From NCBI GenBank assembly GCA_905479605.1, contig CAJQNC010000058.1, forward strand, positions 1-36,334: a DNA stretch of 36,334 nucleotides, given 5' to 3'. The notes under the pieces were generated by a model. It was not told where the DNA came from and ran no database searches. It was given only the letters and a program-made list of their open reading frames with translations. Position numbers and translations under genes: made by a program. Positions within the stretch are counted from its first letter, which is position 1. Each line of letters begins with the position of its first letter. Shown here piece after piece: positions 1 to 8,765 of the stretch. This stretch comes from an uncultured Alphaproteobacteria bacterium (GTDB lineage Bacteria; Pseudomonadota; Alphaproteobacteria; UBA9655).

Positions 1-67
1 CGATCTGTTCTAGTTTGGTTGACCCCTTCGTCGATTGAGTCACCAGTATATCTGCAAAGCTGCTCAT
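1..67 (-). CDS. N-terminal fragment of a CDS running off the window edge (MSSFADILVTQSTKGSTKLEQI...), function unknown
   Basis: Reverse-strand ATG at 67 preceded by a GGAGGT Shine-Dalgarno (acctcc at 71-76 on +); frame open to the window edge. Confidence 0.4.
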   Translation of the reverse strand, partial: MSSFADILVTQSTKGSTKLEQI

Positions 68-211
68 TGTACCTCCAATGTAAGTCTATCATTGAAAAAA
101 TTATAACCTGATGACAGAGAAAGTTACACACTAATTAGACCGGATGGGGGACTTTTGCAGAGGTTTCATTCAGTATGTCATGTGGTCTTAGGACGGTTAA
201 TTAGCATTGAA

Positions 212-499
212 TTAGTGACGAGTTCCAAATAAACCATTATCCAAGTCCTCGGCCAATTCTTTGATCCACAATCCTGAATTCTGTGCGCAATTATAGGTTC
301 GGGTTGTGTGAGATGGGAGGTGGACAATAGTGATATAGAGCATGATGACATACTCAAGATCCTCCATGGACATTCCATCTTGATCTTCAATTACATCAAT
401 TTTGAAATCCTTAGGGTCAAAGCCATGCTTTATGAGCAAGGTCTTGCATGACTCCAGCTCTTCTTTTGACAGGAAGTGCTCTCGATTCATAAATGCCAT
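212..499 (-). CDS. Hypothetical protein, 95 aa
   Basis: Open ORF with GGAGGACACC-ATG ribosome site; soluble, no recognised family. Confidence 0.6.
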   Translation of the reverse strand: MAFMNREHFLSKEELESCKTLLIKHGFDPKDFKIDVIEDQDGMSMEDLEYVIMLYITIVHLPSHTTRTYNCAQNSGLWIKELAEDLDNGLFGTRH

Positions 500-551
500 G
501 GTGTCCTCCTATCGGCTAGGGTTAACCTCTAGGGACAGTATAGCATATTTT

Positions 552-1358
552 TTACAGGAACCCGGTGTAAACGCTGGTGATTAAGCCAATGCCTAGAATA
601 ATGCGGTATATGACGAAGGGGGTAAAGTTTGAACTGCGCAGCCATTTCATCATAAAGGCAATGGCACAAAAGCCAAAGATGAATGAGAAAAAGGCCATCA
701 GTGAGGCATCTTGAAGAATAGAAGTGTCGCCTGATTTGAAGAGTTGATATCCCTTGAGAATACCTGCTCCTCCAATGGTGGGGATTGCCATAAGAAAAGC
801 AAAACGAGCGGTGTCGGCGCGGCGGTAGTTCATTTTTCGCCCGGCTGTCATACAGATTCCTGAGCGGCTCACACCATTGATAAGTGCGAGAGATTGAGCT
901 AATCCATAGAATATAGCTTCTTTATGGGTGACATTCGTGCCCGTCTTGGTTTGCTTGCCAACCTTATCAGCACCGTAAAGCAATAAACCGAATATGATTC
1001 CAATAACAGCAATGAGGGTCACGCTGCGGAGGGCTTCTCCTACAAATGAATCGACGAAAAGTCCTACAAGCACCGCAGGTATAGTGGCAATGATGAGGTT
1101 GATTACTAAGCGTCCATCATCGTTTATACGACCCCTAAGCATATGCCAAAGACCTGAAAACATCCTGAGGACATCTTTGTAAAAGTAGATCACAACAGAC
1201 ACAAGTGTGCCGACATGGGCAGATACATCCATCATGAGGCCTTGGTCCTCCCAGCCAAACAAATAGGGAACCAAAACTAAATGGCCTGACGAGCTAATCG
1301 GTAGAAACTCAGTTAAACCTTGGACAAATGCTAAAATAATAATTTGCTCTAGAGACAC
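552..1358 (-). CDS. uppP: Undecaprenyl-diphosphatase (BacA/UppP family)
   Basis: MSLEQIIILAFVQGLTEFLPISSSGHLVL and the NGVSRSG motif are diagnostic of UppP; hydrophobic multi-TM pattern. Confidence 0.96.
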   Translation of the reverse strand: MSLEQIIILAFVQGLTEFLPISSSGHLVLVPYLFGWEDQGLMMDVSAHVGTLVSVVIYFYKDVLRMFSGLWHMLRGRINDDGRLVINLIIATIPAVLVGLFVDSFVGEALRSVTLIAVIGIIFGLLLYGADKVGKQTKTGTNVTHKEAIFYGLAQSLALINGVSRSGICMTAGRKMNYRRADTARFAFLMAIPTIGGAGILKGYQLFKSGDTSILQDASLMAFFSFIFGFCAIAFMMKWLRSSNFTPFVIYRIILGIGLITSVYTGFL

Positions 1359-1378
1359 GTGAACTCCTGTGTTAGAAG

Positions 1379-2092
1379 ATGGGAATTATTAACACGGATT
1401 TTTCAAGAGGCCAAGTCCTGCATATGCGAAAACTTTACCACTATATTCTCTGCCCCTTTTCTCGAAAGGTGCGCATCGTTTTGGGTGAGAAAAAGTTGGA
1501 ATTTGAGCATGTTCTTGTGCGCCCTTGGGAACAAAATGCCGAACTGCTACGGCTCAATCCCGAAGGTCTTGTGCCGGTCCTTATTGATGAAGATGGGCAA
1601 GCCTATTCAAACTCTCATGCAATTAGTGAATACCTAGATGAAGTATACTTCGAGCCGCATCTTTTAGGCGAGTCTGCAACCCAAAGAGCGGAGACACGCC
1701 GCCTGGTGGCTTGGTTTGATGAGAAGTTCAATGCTGAAGTGACTCATAATATAGTCTACGAAAAAGCGATAAAGCGGAAAATGGGGCATGGCAGTCCTGA
1801 CACTACCTCGATCCGCGCAGGAAATGCTCACATTCACGATCATCTGGAATACATTGCTTGGCTGTGTGAACGTCGAAATTGGCTGGCTGGAGATAGTTTT
1901 TCATTGGCAGACATAGCGGCTGCGGCTCATTTATCTTGTATAGACTATTTTGATGATGTGCCTTGGCATAAGCATAAAGAAGCAAAAGATTGGTACGCAC
2001 GGGTTAAATCTCGTCCCAGCTTGCGAGGTGTGTTGAGTGATGTTGTGCCAGCTATCACTCCTTCAGCCCAATATGCTGATTTGGATTTTTAG
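1379..2092 (+). CDS. Glutathione S-transferase family protein
   Basis: Thioredoxin-fold GST N-terminal motif LYHYILCPFSRKVRIVLGEKKLEFE...NPEGLVPVLIDEDG...SHAISEYLDE; true start may be the internal ATG of MRKLYHY. Confidence 0.88.
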   Translation: MGIINTDFSRGQVLHMRKLYHYILCPFSRKVRIVLGEKKLEFEHVLVRPWEQNAELLRLNPEGLVPVLIDEDGQAYSNSHAISEYLDEVYFEPHLLGESATQRAETRRLVAWFDEKFNAEVTHNIVYEKAIKRKMGHGSPDTTSIRAGNAHIHDHLEYIAWLCERRNWLAGDSFSLADIAAAAHLSCIDYFDDVPWHKHKEAKDWYARVKSRPSLRGVLSDVVPAITPSAQYADLDF

Positions 2093-2160
2093 TATTCTAT
2101 TTAAAAATGATTTATAGACAAGGAACTATGATTCTATTATAAGCAACCAATATTCATAGA

Positions 2161-3894
2161 TTGGCTTATAAAAAGAGGTTGGGGATTGTGCGAAAAGTAT
2201 TTGATTTCAATAAATCATTTCTTGTCGGAAAAGTGAAGATTCTGAGCCTTTTCTTCGCGATCGTATTTCTGATTCCCTGGTCAGCGGTTTTAGCCCAATC
2301 TTACTCAACAGAAAATCTGACACGTGAAACACTACATAACCCTAATGCTAGCCACTTAGAAAAGTTGAGAGCCTTAGAGGTTATGGCGCGTGAATATGAG
2401 GCTGCGGGGGATATCAAACGAAAAACATTTCCTGACCTATATAAGACGGCGTTTGAGGCCTTGATTTCACATGATGTTGATGCGGCTCTTGAGTTATCTT
2501 ACACCTGCAAGGGCCTAAACAATTCAATTGTACCTGACAAGACTTTGTCGATGGATGTTATCTTGCCTTATATAGCAGAGCCAAAGGCGAAGGCTCTTAA
2601 AGAATTTCTATTGGTTCGTGACATTGAGCTTGCTCGTGAGTTCCTAACAAAAGCAGACTCGCCTCGTTCAAGGGCAGTCGCTTACATGGTTCTTGCTGAT
2701 GCTTATTACGCGAAAAACAATATTTCCAAGGCGATCCTTTTTGCGACTCTCTCCCTTGCACAGGATTTTACGAAAGCACGTGAAGAGCAAGCAAAGTTTT
2801 ACCTGACTGCAGATAAGAATTCTGATTTGTCGTTAAAAGGGTCAAAGGAAGAGGTTTTATCTCGCTTGAACGAAGAAATGGCCGGCATTTATAACCCTCG
2901 TACATTTCGTCGTTATTTTTCTATGGCGACTGTTTTAGGGCTTCTGCCGAATTTCCCTCTTGATCACAAAGTAGCTCCTTCATCAGATCCAATGAATATG
3001 TGTATGGCTTTTGATGACCGGTTTGCGATGCACGGGGCGGTAACAATTCTATCCGCAATGCTGAGTGCTGATCCCAGTAGCCGTTATACATTCTATGTCA
3101 TGGAGGATACGGATAATCTCCTCGATGAAGGTTATAAAGAGCGTGTCTGTGACATGGTGAATGAAATTGATAGCAACCGTTTTGAAGTTGCATTTGTTCC
3201 TGTTGATAAAACTATTTTGCCTGAGTCTATTCAGGGCATTGAAAAGTTTCGCAGCTGGCCTCGGTTGGTCTTTTTTAAGCTGTATATTCCTGAAACATTT
3301 TCTAATCTTGACCGTATTTTGTGGCTGGATGCGGATCTCATCATTCGTGATGACCTGTCTCAGCTTTACCACACATCAATGAATGGGAAATGGTTCGCTG
3401 GTGTCAGGGATTATGGTGGCGATAAGGTCGATGATTATTTGCCCGTTTCGAAAGGTGCTCCATACTTGAATGTTGGGGTTTTGCTTTATGATATCGAATC
3501 CATCAATAAGTCCAATGGATGCGGGCGTATTGGTGAATACTGCATAAAGAATGCTGGTTTTGAGAACAGCCTCAAATACCCTGAACAGGATATGTTTGCA
3601 ATTATGTACCCTGACAATATCCTTGAGCTTGAGCATCAAAAGCCCGTGCATTTAGCAGACGGTCAGATCCAAATACCCAAGTGGAACTGGTTCTATAAGA
3701 CCAGTGAAATGACCCATTGGAACAATGTGCATAATCACTCCGCTTCCATTATCCATATGGCTGGTGGTGGATTAAAGCCTTGGCGTCGTAAATCGAGCCC
3801 GACTCTCTGGTCTTGGGCCCCAAAACGTAATGATGGAGTGCAGAACGTTTATTGGGCGTTGAGGGATATGGGACCGTGGGCCACACAGTTTTAA
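2161..3894 (+). CDS. Exported GT8-family glycosyltransferase, paralogue 1 of 5
   Basis: DxD motif in ILWLDADLIIRDDL; C-terminal HMAGGGLKPW (GT8 HxxGxxKPW-type); signal-peptide-like KILSLFFAIVFLIPWSAVLAQ; start uncertain (TTG 2161 or GTG 2188). Confidence 0.88.
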   Translation: MAYKKRLGIVRKVFDFNKSFLVGKVKILSLFFAIVFLIPWSAVLAQSYSTENLTRETLHNPNASHLEKLRALEVMAREYEAAGDIKRKTFPDLYKTAFEALISHDVDAALELSYTCKGLNNSIVPDKTLSMDVILPYIAEPKAKALKEFLLVRDIELAREFLTKADSPRSRAVAYMVLADAYYAKNNISKAILFATLSLAQDFTKAREEQAKFYLTADKNSDLSLKGSKEEVLSRLNEEMAGIYNPRTFRRYFSMATVLGLLPNFPLDHKVAPSSDPMNMCMAFDDRFAMHGAVTILSAMLSADPSSRYTFYVMEDTDNLLDEGYKERVCDMVNEIDSNRFEVAFVPVDKTILPESIQGIEKFRSWPRLVFFKLYIPETFSNLDRILWLDADLIIRDDLSQLYHTSMNGKWFAGVRDYGGDKVDDYLPVSKGAPYLNVGVLLYDIESINKSNGCGRIGEYCIKNAGFENSLKYPEQDMFAIMYPDNILELEHQKPVHLADGQIQIPKWNWFYKTSEMTHWNNVHNHSASIIHMAGGGLKPWRRKSSPTLWSWAPKRNDGVQNVYWALRDMGPWATQF

Positions 3895-3902
3895 GAGGAA
3901 GT

Positions 3903-5534
3903 TTGTTGGATAAGTTTCGGCTCTTTTTTTGCGGATTGGTTGCGAGTGTTCAGTTTTGTACACCGTCTCTAGCTGTTGAAGGCTCTGTGGATTTATTAGC
4001 TAACTCTTCTATAAGTTCTGAAAAACAAATGGAAAACTTATCGGCCCTCGCAGCTTCTTTTGATTCCCAACAGCAAGATGCAAGAGAGATAGAGCGCACC
4101 ATATATCGTGCTTTAACCATTAAAGATACAGACTCTGTTTTAGATCTTGCGTATGCTCTAAGAGGCTATAGTGGGCACATAGCTCAGAATATTGACCTTG
4201 CGAAGCTGTTAATGGACCAGCATTTTGATAGCTCCAAGATTCAAGCCTTGAAGGCTTTCTTTAATCAACGATCTTTGCAATCAGCACAAGGTGTATTGGA
4301 TGCTGCGAATTCTCCCCTGTCCAGAGCTGTGGGGTATATGTGTTTAGCGGAAGCCAGCTATGCTGAAGGGGATGTTGCCAAAGCTCTGATGTTCTCAGCC
4401 CTCTCGTTGGCCTATGATTTCTCCAAGGAGAGAGAAAGTCAGACTAAGCTTTACCTTACTGGTAACGCAAGATCTTCCATCCCTTTGGAGGGTGGCAAGG
4501 ACGAAGTTATAGCAAGTCTTAATTCAGCTGCCCAATCAACATTTAATCCTCACGCATATCATAGATACTTTACACTGGCTTCAATATTAGGAATGCTGCC
4601 AGAGTTTCCCTATTCTCACGAGACACTGACCATGGCTCCCGGCGAGCCAGTTCATATCTGCATCGCCTTTGATGACAATTACATTTATCACGGGGCGGTG
4701 GCTTTGCTTTCTGCTGCTCTGAGTGCGAATCCGAATACGCAGTATGTGTTTCATATTGCCGAAGACCCTGATTCGTCATCATTGATCACAGACAAGCATC
4801 GGTCTGAGTTACAGAAAATGCTTGGCCAGGTTTCTTCAGATCGATTCAAAATATCGTTCGATACGTTTGATCTGAGTGTTATGCCAGATTACGTGATTCA
4901 CGCAGATACAGCGCGTTGGCCTCGGACAATGCTGTTCCGGCCCTATTATGCATATTTCTATAAGGATTTGCCTCGTATCTTGAGTCTGGATGGAGACATA
5001 ATTATTCGTGAAGATCTTACAGCTTTATATAATCAATCCTTTGGAGATAATTGGATTGTCGGTAGCCGTGACCTTGATGCAGAGAAAAACCTGGATATGC
5101 TGGGCCTTGATAAATCCGAGCCGTATTTGAATGGTGGGGTGATTTTATTTAATAGCGAAGCCATACGAAATAATAAGCTGGAAGCAGTGTATGCTGAGCT
5201 GTTGGCACCAGGTTCTGAGTTTGTAGAGAAAATGCGACTTAATGAACAGGATCTTTATCCCGTTGCTTTTAAAGGCCACGTTGAGCAGGTCGATCATCAG
5301 GGAACAGCTGACAGTAAATGGAACTGGTTTTATGAGATCGATGAAACCTCTGCCTGGGATAAGATCAATTCGTCTGACTATGCCATTTTGCATTTAGCAG
5401 GGCGTTCACGGAAACCATGGAATCGTAAGTCTAGCCCTCTCTTATGGACATTCTATCCTTGGATGAATGACGGAGTGCAAAATTTGTATTGGGCCCTACG
5501 GGAGATGACACCATGGCCCAACAAATTGTTTTAA
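3903..5534 (+). CDS. Exported GT8-family glycosyltransferase, paralogue 2 of 5
   Basis: DxD in ILSLDGDIIIREDL; HLAGRSRKPW; signal-peptide-like LDKFRLFFCGLVASVQFCTPSLA. The supplied ORF starts at 3852 inside the previous gene; TTG at 3903/3906 after AAGAGGAAG is a more likely start. Confidence 0.85.
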   Translation: MLDKFRLFFCGLVASVQFCTPSLAVEGSVDLLANSSISSEKQMENLSALAASFDSQQQDAREIERTIYRALTIKDTDSVLDLAYALRGYSGHIAQNIDLAKLLMDQHFDSSKIQALKAFFNQRSLQSAQGVLDAANSPLSRAVGYMCLAEASYAEGDVAKALMFSALSLAYDFSKERESQTKLYLTGNARSSIPLEGGKDEVIASLNSAAQSTFNPHAYHRYFTLASILGMLPEFPYSHETLTMAPGEPVHICIAFDDNYIYHGAVALLSAALSANPNTQYVFHIAEDPDSSSLITDKHRSELQKMLGQVSSDRFKISFDTFDLSVMPDYVIHADTARWPRTMLFRPYYAYFYKDLPRILSLDGDIIIREDLTALYNQSFGDNWIVGSRDLDAEKNLDMLGLDKSEPYLNGGVILFNSEAIRNNKLEAVYAELLAPGSEFVEKMRLNEQDLYPVAFKGHVEQVDHQGTADSKWNWFYEIDETSAWDKINSSDYAILHLAGRSRKPWNRKSSPLLWTFYPWMNDGVQNLYWALREMTPWPNKLF

Positions 5535-5545
5535 GAGGTAATGCA

Positions 5546-7084
5546 ATGAGAGTTTTTAAGTCCGCTTTAATTATTACAGCTCTCCTGTTACATGGAGTAG
5601 GCCTGCTGCATGCTGAAATAGTGCCCCTTACAACACGGGAGCAATCTGTGAGTACCCCGGATGAGGCTATGGAGTTGGCCTATATTTACCGAGGGATCAA
5701 TAAAATATCTGAACCTCAATTGGACAAAGCGTTTATGGTACTTGACCCCTATGTCCAAAAACCAAAGGTTCAGGCATTGCAGGATTTTCTTGGCGGGCGT
5801 TCTGTCCCCAAGGCTCTTGAGTTGATTCGGTTAGCAGATTCACCTAAATCCCTAGCCGTGGCTTATATGTGTTTGGCAGAGGCTCAGTATGCAAAAGGGG
5901 ATACAGCAAAGGCTATGATGGCTGCTGTATTGTCGTTGGCTTATAATTTTTCTGAGGCGCGTGAGCAGCAGGCAAAGCTGTATCTTACAGGTTCATATGA
6001 TTCAGATGTGTCATTTAAGGGGACGAGACAAGAGATTATTGACCGATTGGTCAAAGAAATGAAGTGGATGATTAACCCTCCTACATTTCAACGGTACTAC
6101 ACCACAGTTTCAGTACTTGGACTATTGCCAGAATTTCCATATAGTACAGAGCTTCTAGCACAGAGGCCGACACCGGTCGTTGAGACGTGTATTGGTTTTG
6201 ACGGAAACTACTCTTATCATGGGGCCGTGACTATTCTCTCAGCCATGCTAAGCGCTGATCCTACTAGCCGGTATGTGTTCCATGTTCCGGAAGATGAGGA
6301 GGGGAAGACACCCATCAGTGAAAACCACAAAGAAAAATTGCAGAGTTTGACCCAGCTATTCCCTGAAGGCCGCTTCAAGATAGCTTTCGAAACATATTCT
6401 GAGGAGTTCTTACCTACTGCCCTAAAAGACCGTGAATATCGTCACTGGCCACGAGGGATTTTATTTAAGCTTTATATTCCGCAATTTTATTCCAATCTGG
6501 ATAAGATCATGTGGTTGGATTCAGACCTCATTATTCGTAGTGATTTGAATCCCTTCTATAATGAGAATATGGACGGTAAATGGATTATGGCGGTGAGGGA
6601 TTTGAATCCTACCGATCATTTGCCACGTGTAGGTTTGGATAAGGACGATGCTTATATCAATGCAGGCGTTGTCCTCTATGATATCAATAGGTTAAGAAAT
6701 CAAGGGCAAGTCATTGAATCCACGATAACGGCCAATGCTCATGACCCTGATTTTTTCCGGTTCCCTGAGCAGGACATTTATGCCGTAGCTTACCAAGGTC
6801 ATATCAAAGAAAAGGGTTATCAGCACTGGTTGTTAAATAAATTCTACTTTAAATCCGGTGAATGGAATTGGTTCTATATACCCAAACATGACCTGGTGAA
6901 GTGGGAAAACCTTCACAATCACTATGCCAAGATTATTCACATGGCGGCACGGTCACGGAAGCCGTGGAATCGTAAATACAGTTCCTTGACTTGGTCATTA
7001 TTCCCCCGAGCCAATGATGGGGTACAAAATATTTATTGGGCTCTCAGGGATATGGGGCCGTGGCCTGCAAGCCAAGCACATTAA
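5546..7084 (+). CDS. Exported GT8-family glycosyltransferase, paralogue 3 of 5
   Basis: DxD in IMWLDSDLIIRSDL; HMAARSRKPW; signal-peptide-like MRVFKSALIITALLLHGVGLLHA; ATG 5546 with AAGAGG site (ORF track start 5489 overlaps the previous gene). Confidence 0.88.
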   Translation: MRVFKSALIITALLLHGVGLLHAEIVPLTTREQSVSTPDEAMELAYIYRGINKISEPQLDKAFMVLDPYVQKPKVQALQDFLGGRSVPKALELIRLADSPKSLAVAYMCLAEAQYAKGDTAKAMMAAVLSLAYNFSEAREQQAKLYLTGSYDSDVSFKGTRQEIIDRLVKEMKWMINPPTFQRYYTTVSVLGLLPEFPYSTELLAQRPTPVVETCIGFDGNYSYHGAVTILSAMLSADPTSRYVFHVPEDEEGKTPISENHKEKLQSLTQLFPEGRFKIAFETYSEEFLPTALKDREYRHWPRGILFKLYIPQFYSNLDKIMWLDSDLIIRSDLNPFYNENMDGKWIMAVRDLNPTDHLPRVGLDKDDAYINAGVVLYDINRLRNQGQVIESTITANAHDPDFFRFPEQDIYAVAYQGHIKEKGYQHWLLNKFYFKSGEWNWFYIPKHDLVKWENLHNHYAKIIHMAARSRKPWNRKYSSLTWSLFPRANDGVQNIYWALRDMGPWPASQAH

Positions 7085-7106
7085 TCTACTATCTGGAGAC
7101 TTATAT

Positions 7107-8750
7107 ATGTATTTAAAGACGTTTGTTTTAGGGTTAGCCCTCATAGCATACAGCATATCACTGCAGGCTGAACCCTCATATTCAACAAGTGAGATTTCAA
7201 CTCTTAAGGACTCTAAGGCCTCTGATAGTGGTGTTAGAGAATCGTTGAGCCAAATTGCGAAGTCATATGACAGTACGGTTCATTCTTTAACCTCCATGCA
7301 AAAGACAGCTCATGGTGCTCTTGTTGGCAAGGATGTGGATGCCGCTATGGATCTGGCCTATACTTTGCGGGGCTTGAATAATACCTCATTACCCCGTAGG
7401 CAGCTTGCATTAGAGCTGCTTGAACCTTATACCGGTCAGCCCAAAGTGCAGGCTTTGAAGGATTTTCTGCAAGGCCGGTCTACTGTTAAGGCTCAGGCAT
7501 TCTTAAATGAGGCTGATACACCCAGTTCCAAAGCTGTAGCCTATATGTGTTTAGCAGAGGCCTTCTATGCCAAAGGAGATACTCCTAAGGCATTGATGGC
7601 ATCTGTACTTTCATTGGCTTATAATTTTACGGATCAGCGGGAAGAGCAAGCTAAGTTCTACTTAACGGGTGTCTGGGATTCAGATATCAACCTAAAGGGT
7701 TCGAAGCAAGAGGTGATTGCTCGATTGGTAGAGCGCATGGAGGGAATGTATCATCCTAAAACATTCCGACATTTTTTTGAGTTTAAATCAGTTATAAGCT
7801 TTTTGCCTGAGTTCCCTTATTCCCAAGAGCTCGTGAATGCAAAGCTCACTGAACCTATCCAGGTTATTATAGGTTTCGATAGTAACTATACCTATCATGG
7901 GGCTGTTACCATGCTTTCTGCTATGCTTAGCGCGGATCCTAGCACCCAGTATGTTTTTCATGTACCTGAAGACCCTGAGTCTAAGTTTATGATTACAGAT
8001 GATCAAAAGGTAAAGCTTCAAGAGTTGGCTGATCTTTTCCCAGGTGGTAGGTTTCAGGTCGTTTTTGACTTGTATGATCCTGCCATACTTCCCCAAGAGT
8101 TGGCTGAACGAACTTTCAAACAGTGGCCAAGAAGTGTGATGTTCAAGACGTATTTGTCAGAGATTTATTCTCAGTATGACAAAATTCTATGGTTGGATTC
8201 TGACCTTATCGTCCGAGCTGACTTGAATCCTTTTTATTCAATAGATTCTGAGGGAGCATGGGTTGTAGCTGTGCGGGATATTCATGCACTTGACCACTCG
8301 GCTCGGTTAGGATTAGAGGAAGGTGATAGCTATTTTAACGCAGGTGTAATGGTATATTACAATAATCGTATTCACCCTAATATCCATCTTGTTCAGGAAG
8401 TGATGGATTCAAACCATGATCTTAAAAACACCCTAACTTTCCCAGAGCAAGATCTACTTTCTATTGCTTTTAAAGGCCATATCCATGAGGAAGGTTACCA
8501 GCGCAATCAAATGAGACATTACTATCCGCATGGTCCATGGAACTGGTTTTACTCAAAGCATCCTGATGCAAGGTGGTACAATATTGACAAGCATTACTCT
8601 AAGGTCATTCACATGGCAGGTGCTCCTTTGAAACCCTGGCGGTTACGTAAGCAACCTTTTTACTGGGCGTTTCTTCCTTGGAGAGCAGATGGAGTTCAAG
8701 ATCTCTATTGGGCATTACGTGACATGGGGCCTTGGCCCTTTCAAAAATAG
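7107..8750 (+). CDS. Exported GT8-family glycosyltransferase, paralogue 4 of 5
   Basis: DxD in ILWLDSDLIVRADL; HMAGAPLKPW; signal-peptide-like MYLKTFVLGLALIAYSISLQA; ATG 7107 preceded by TGGAGAC (ORF track start 7014 overlaps the previous gene). Confidence 0.88.
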   Translation: MYLKTFVLGLALIAYSISLQAEPSYSTSEISTLKDSKASDSGVRESLSQIAKSYDSTVHSLTSMQKTAHGALVGKDVDAAMDLAYTLRGLNNTSLPRRQLALELLEPYTGQPKVQALKDFLQGRSTVKAQAFLNEADTPSSKAVAYMCLAEAFYAKGDTPKALMASVLSLAYNFTDQREEQAKFYLTGVWDSDINLKGSKQEVIARLVERMEGMYHPKTFRHFFEFKSVISFLPEFPYSQELVNAKLTEPIQVIIGFDSNYTYHGAVTMLSAMLSADPSTQYVFHVPEDPESKFMITDDQKVKLQELADLFPGGRFQVVFDLYDPAILPQELAERTFKQWPRSVMFKTYLSEIYSQYDKILWLDSDLIVRADLNPFYSIDSEGAWVVAVRDIHALDHSARLGLEEGDSYFNAGVMVYYNNRIHPNIHLVQEVMDSNHDLKNTLTFPEQDLLSIAFKGHIHEEGYQRNQMRHYYPHGPWNWFYSKHPDARWYNIDKHYSKVIHMAGAPLKPWRLRKQPFYWAFLPWRADGVQDLYWALRDMGPWPFQK

Positions 8751-8765
8751 ATAGGGTGTAATTAT

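Noticed and set aside
3852-7110. Apparent 40-95 bp overlaps between neighbouring GT8 ORFs
   Set aside because: Caused by upstream start choice in the ORF track; signal peptides and ribosome sites place real starts after the preceding stop codons
7788-8096. 102-aa minus-strand ORF inside GT8 paralogue 4 (and similar antisense ORFs at 3049, 3376, 9667)
   Set aside because: Antisense to well-supported coding sequence, no family or start signal
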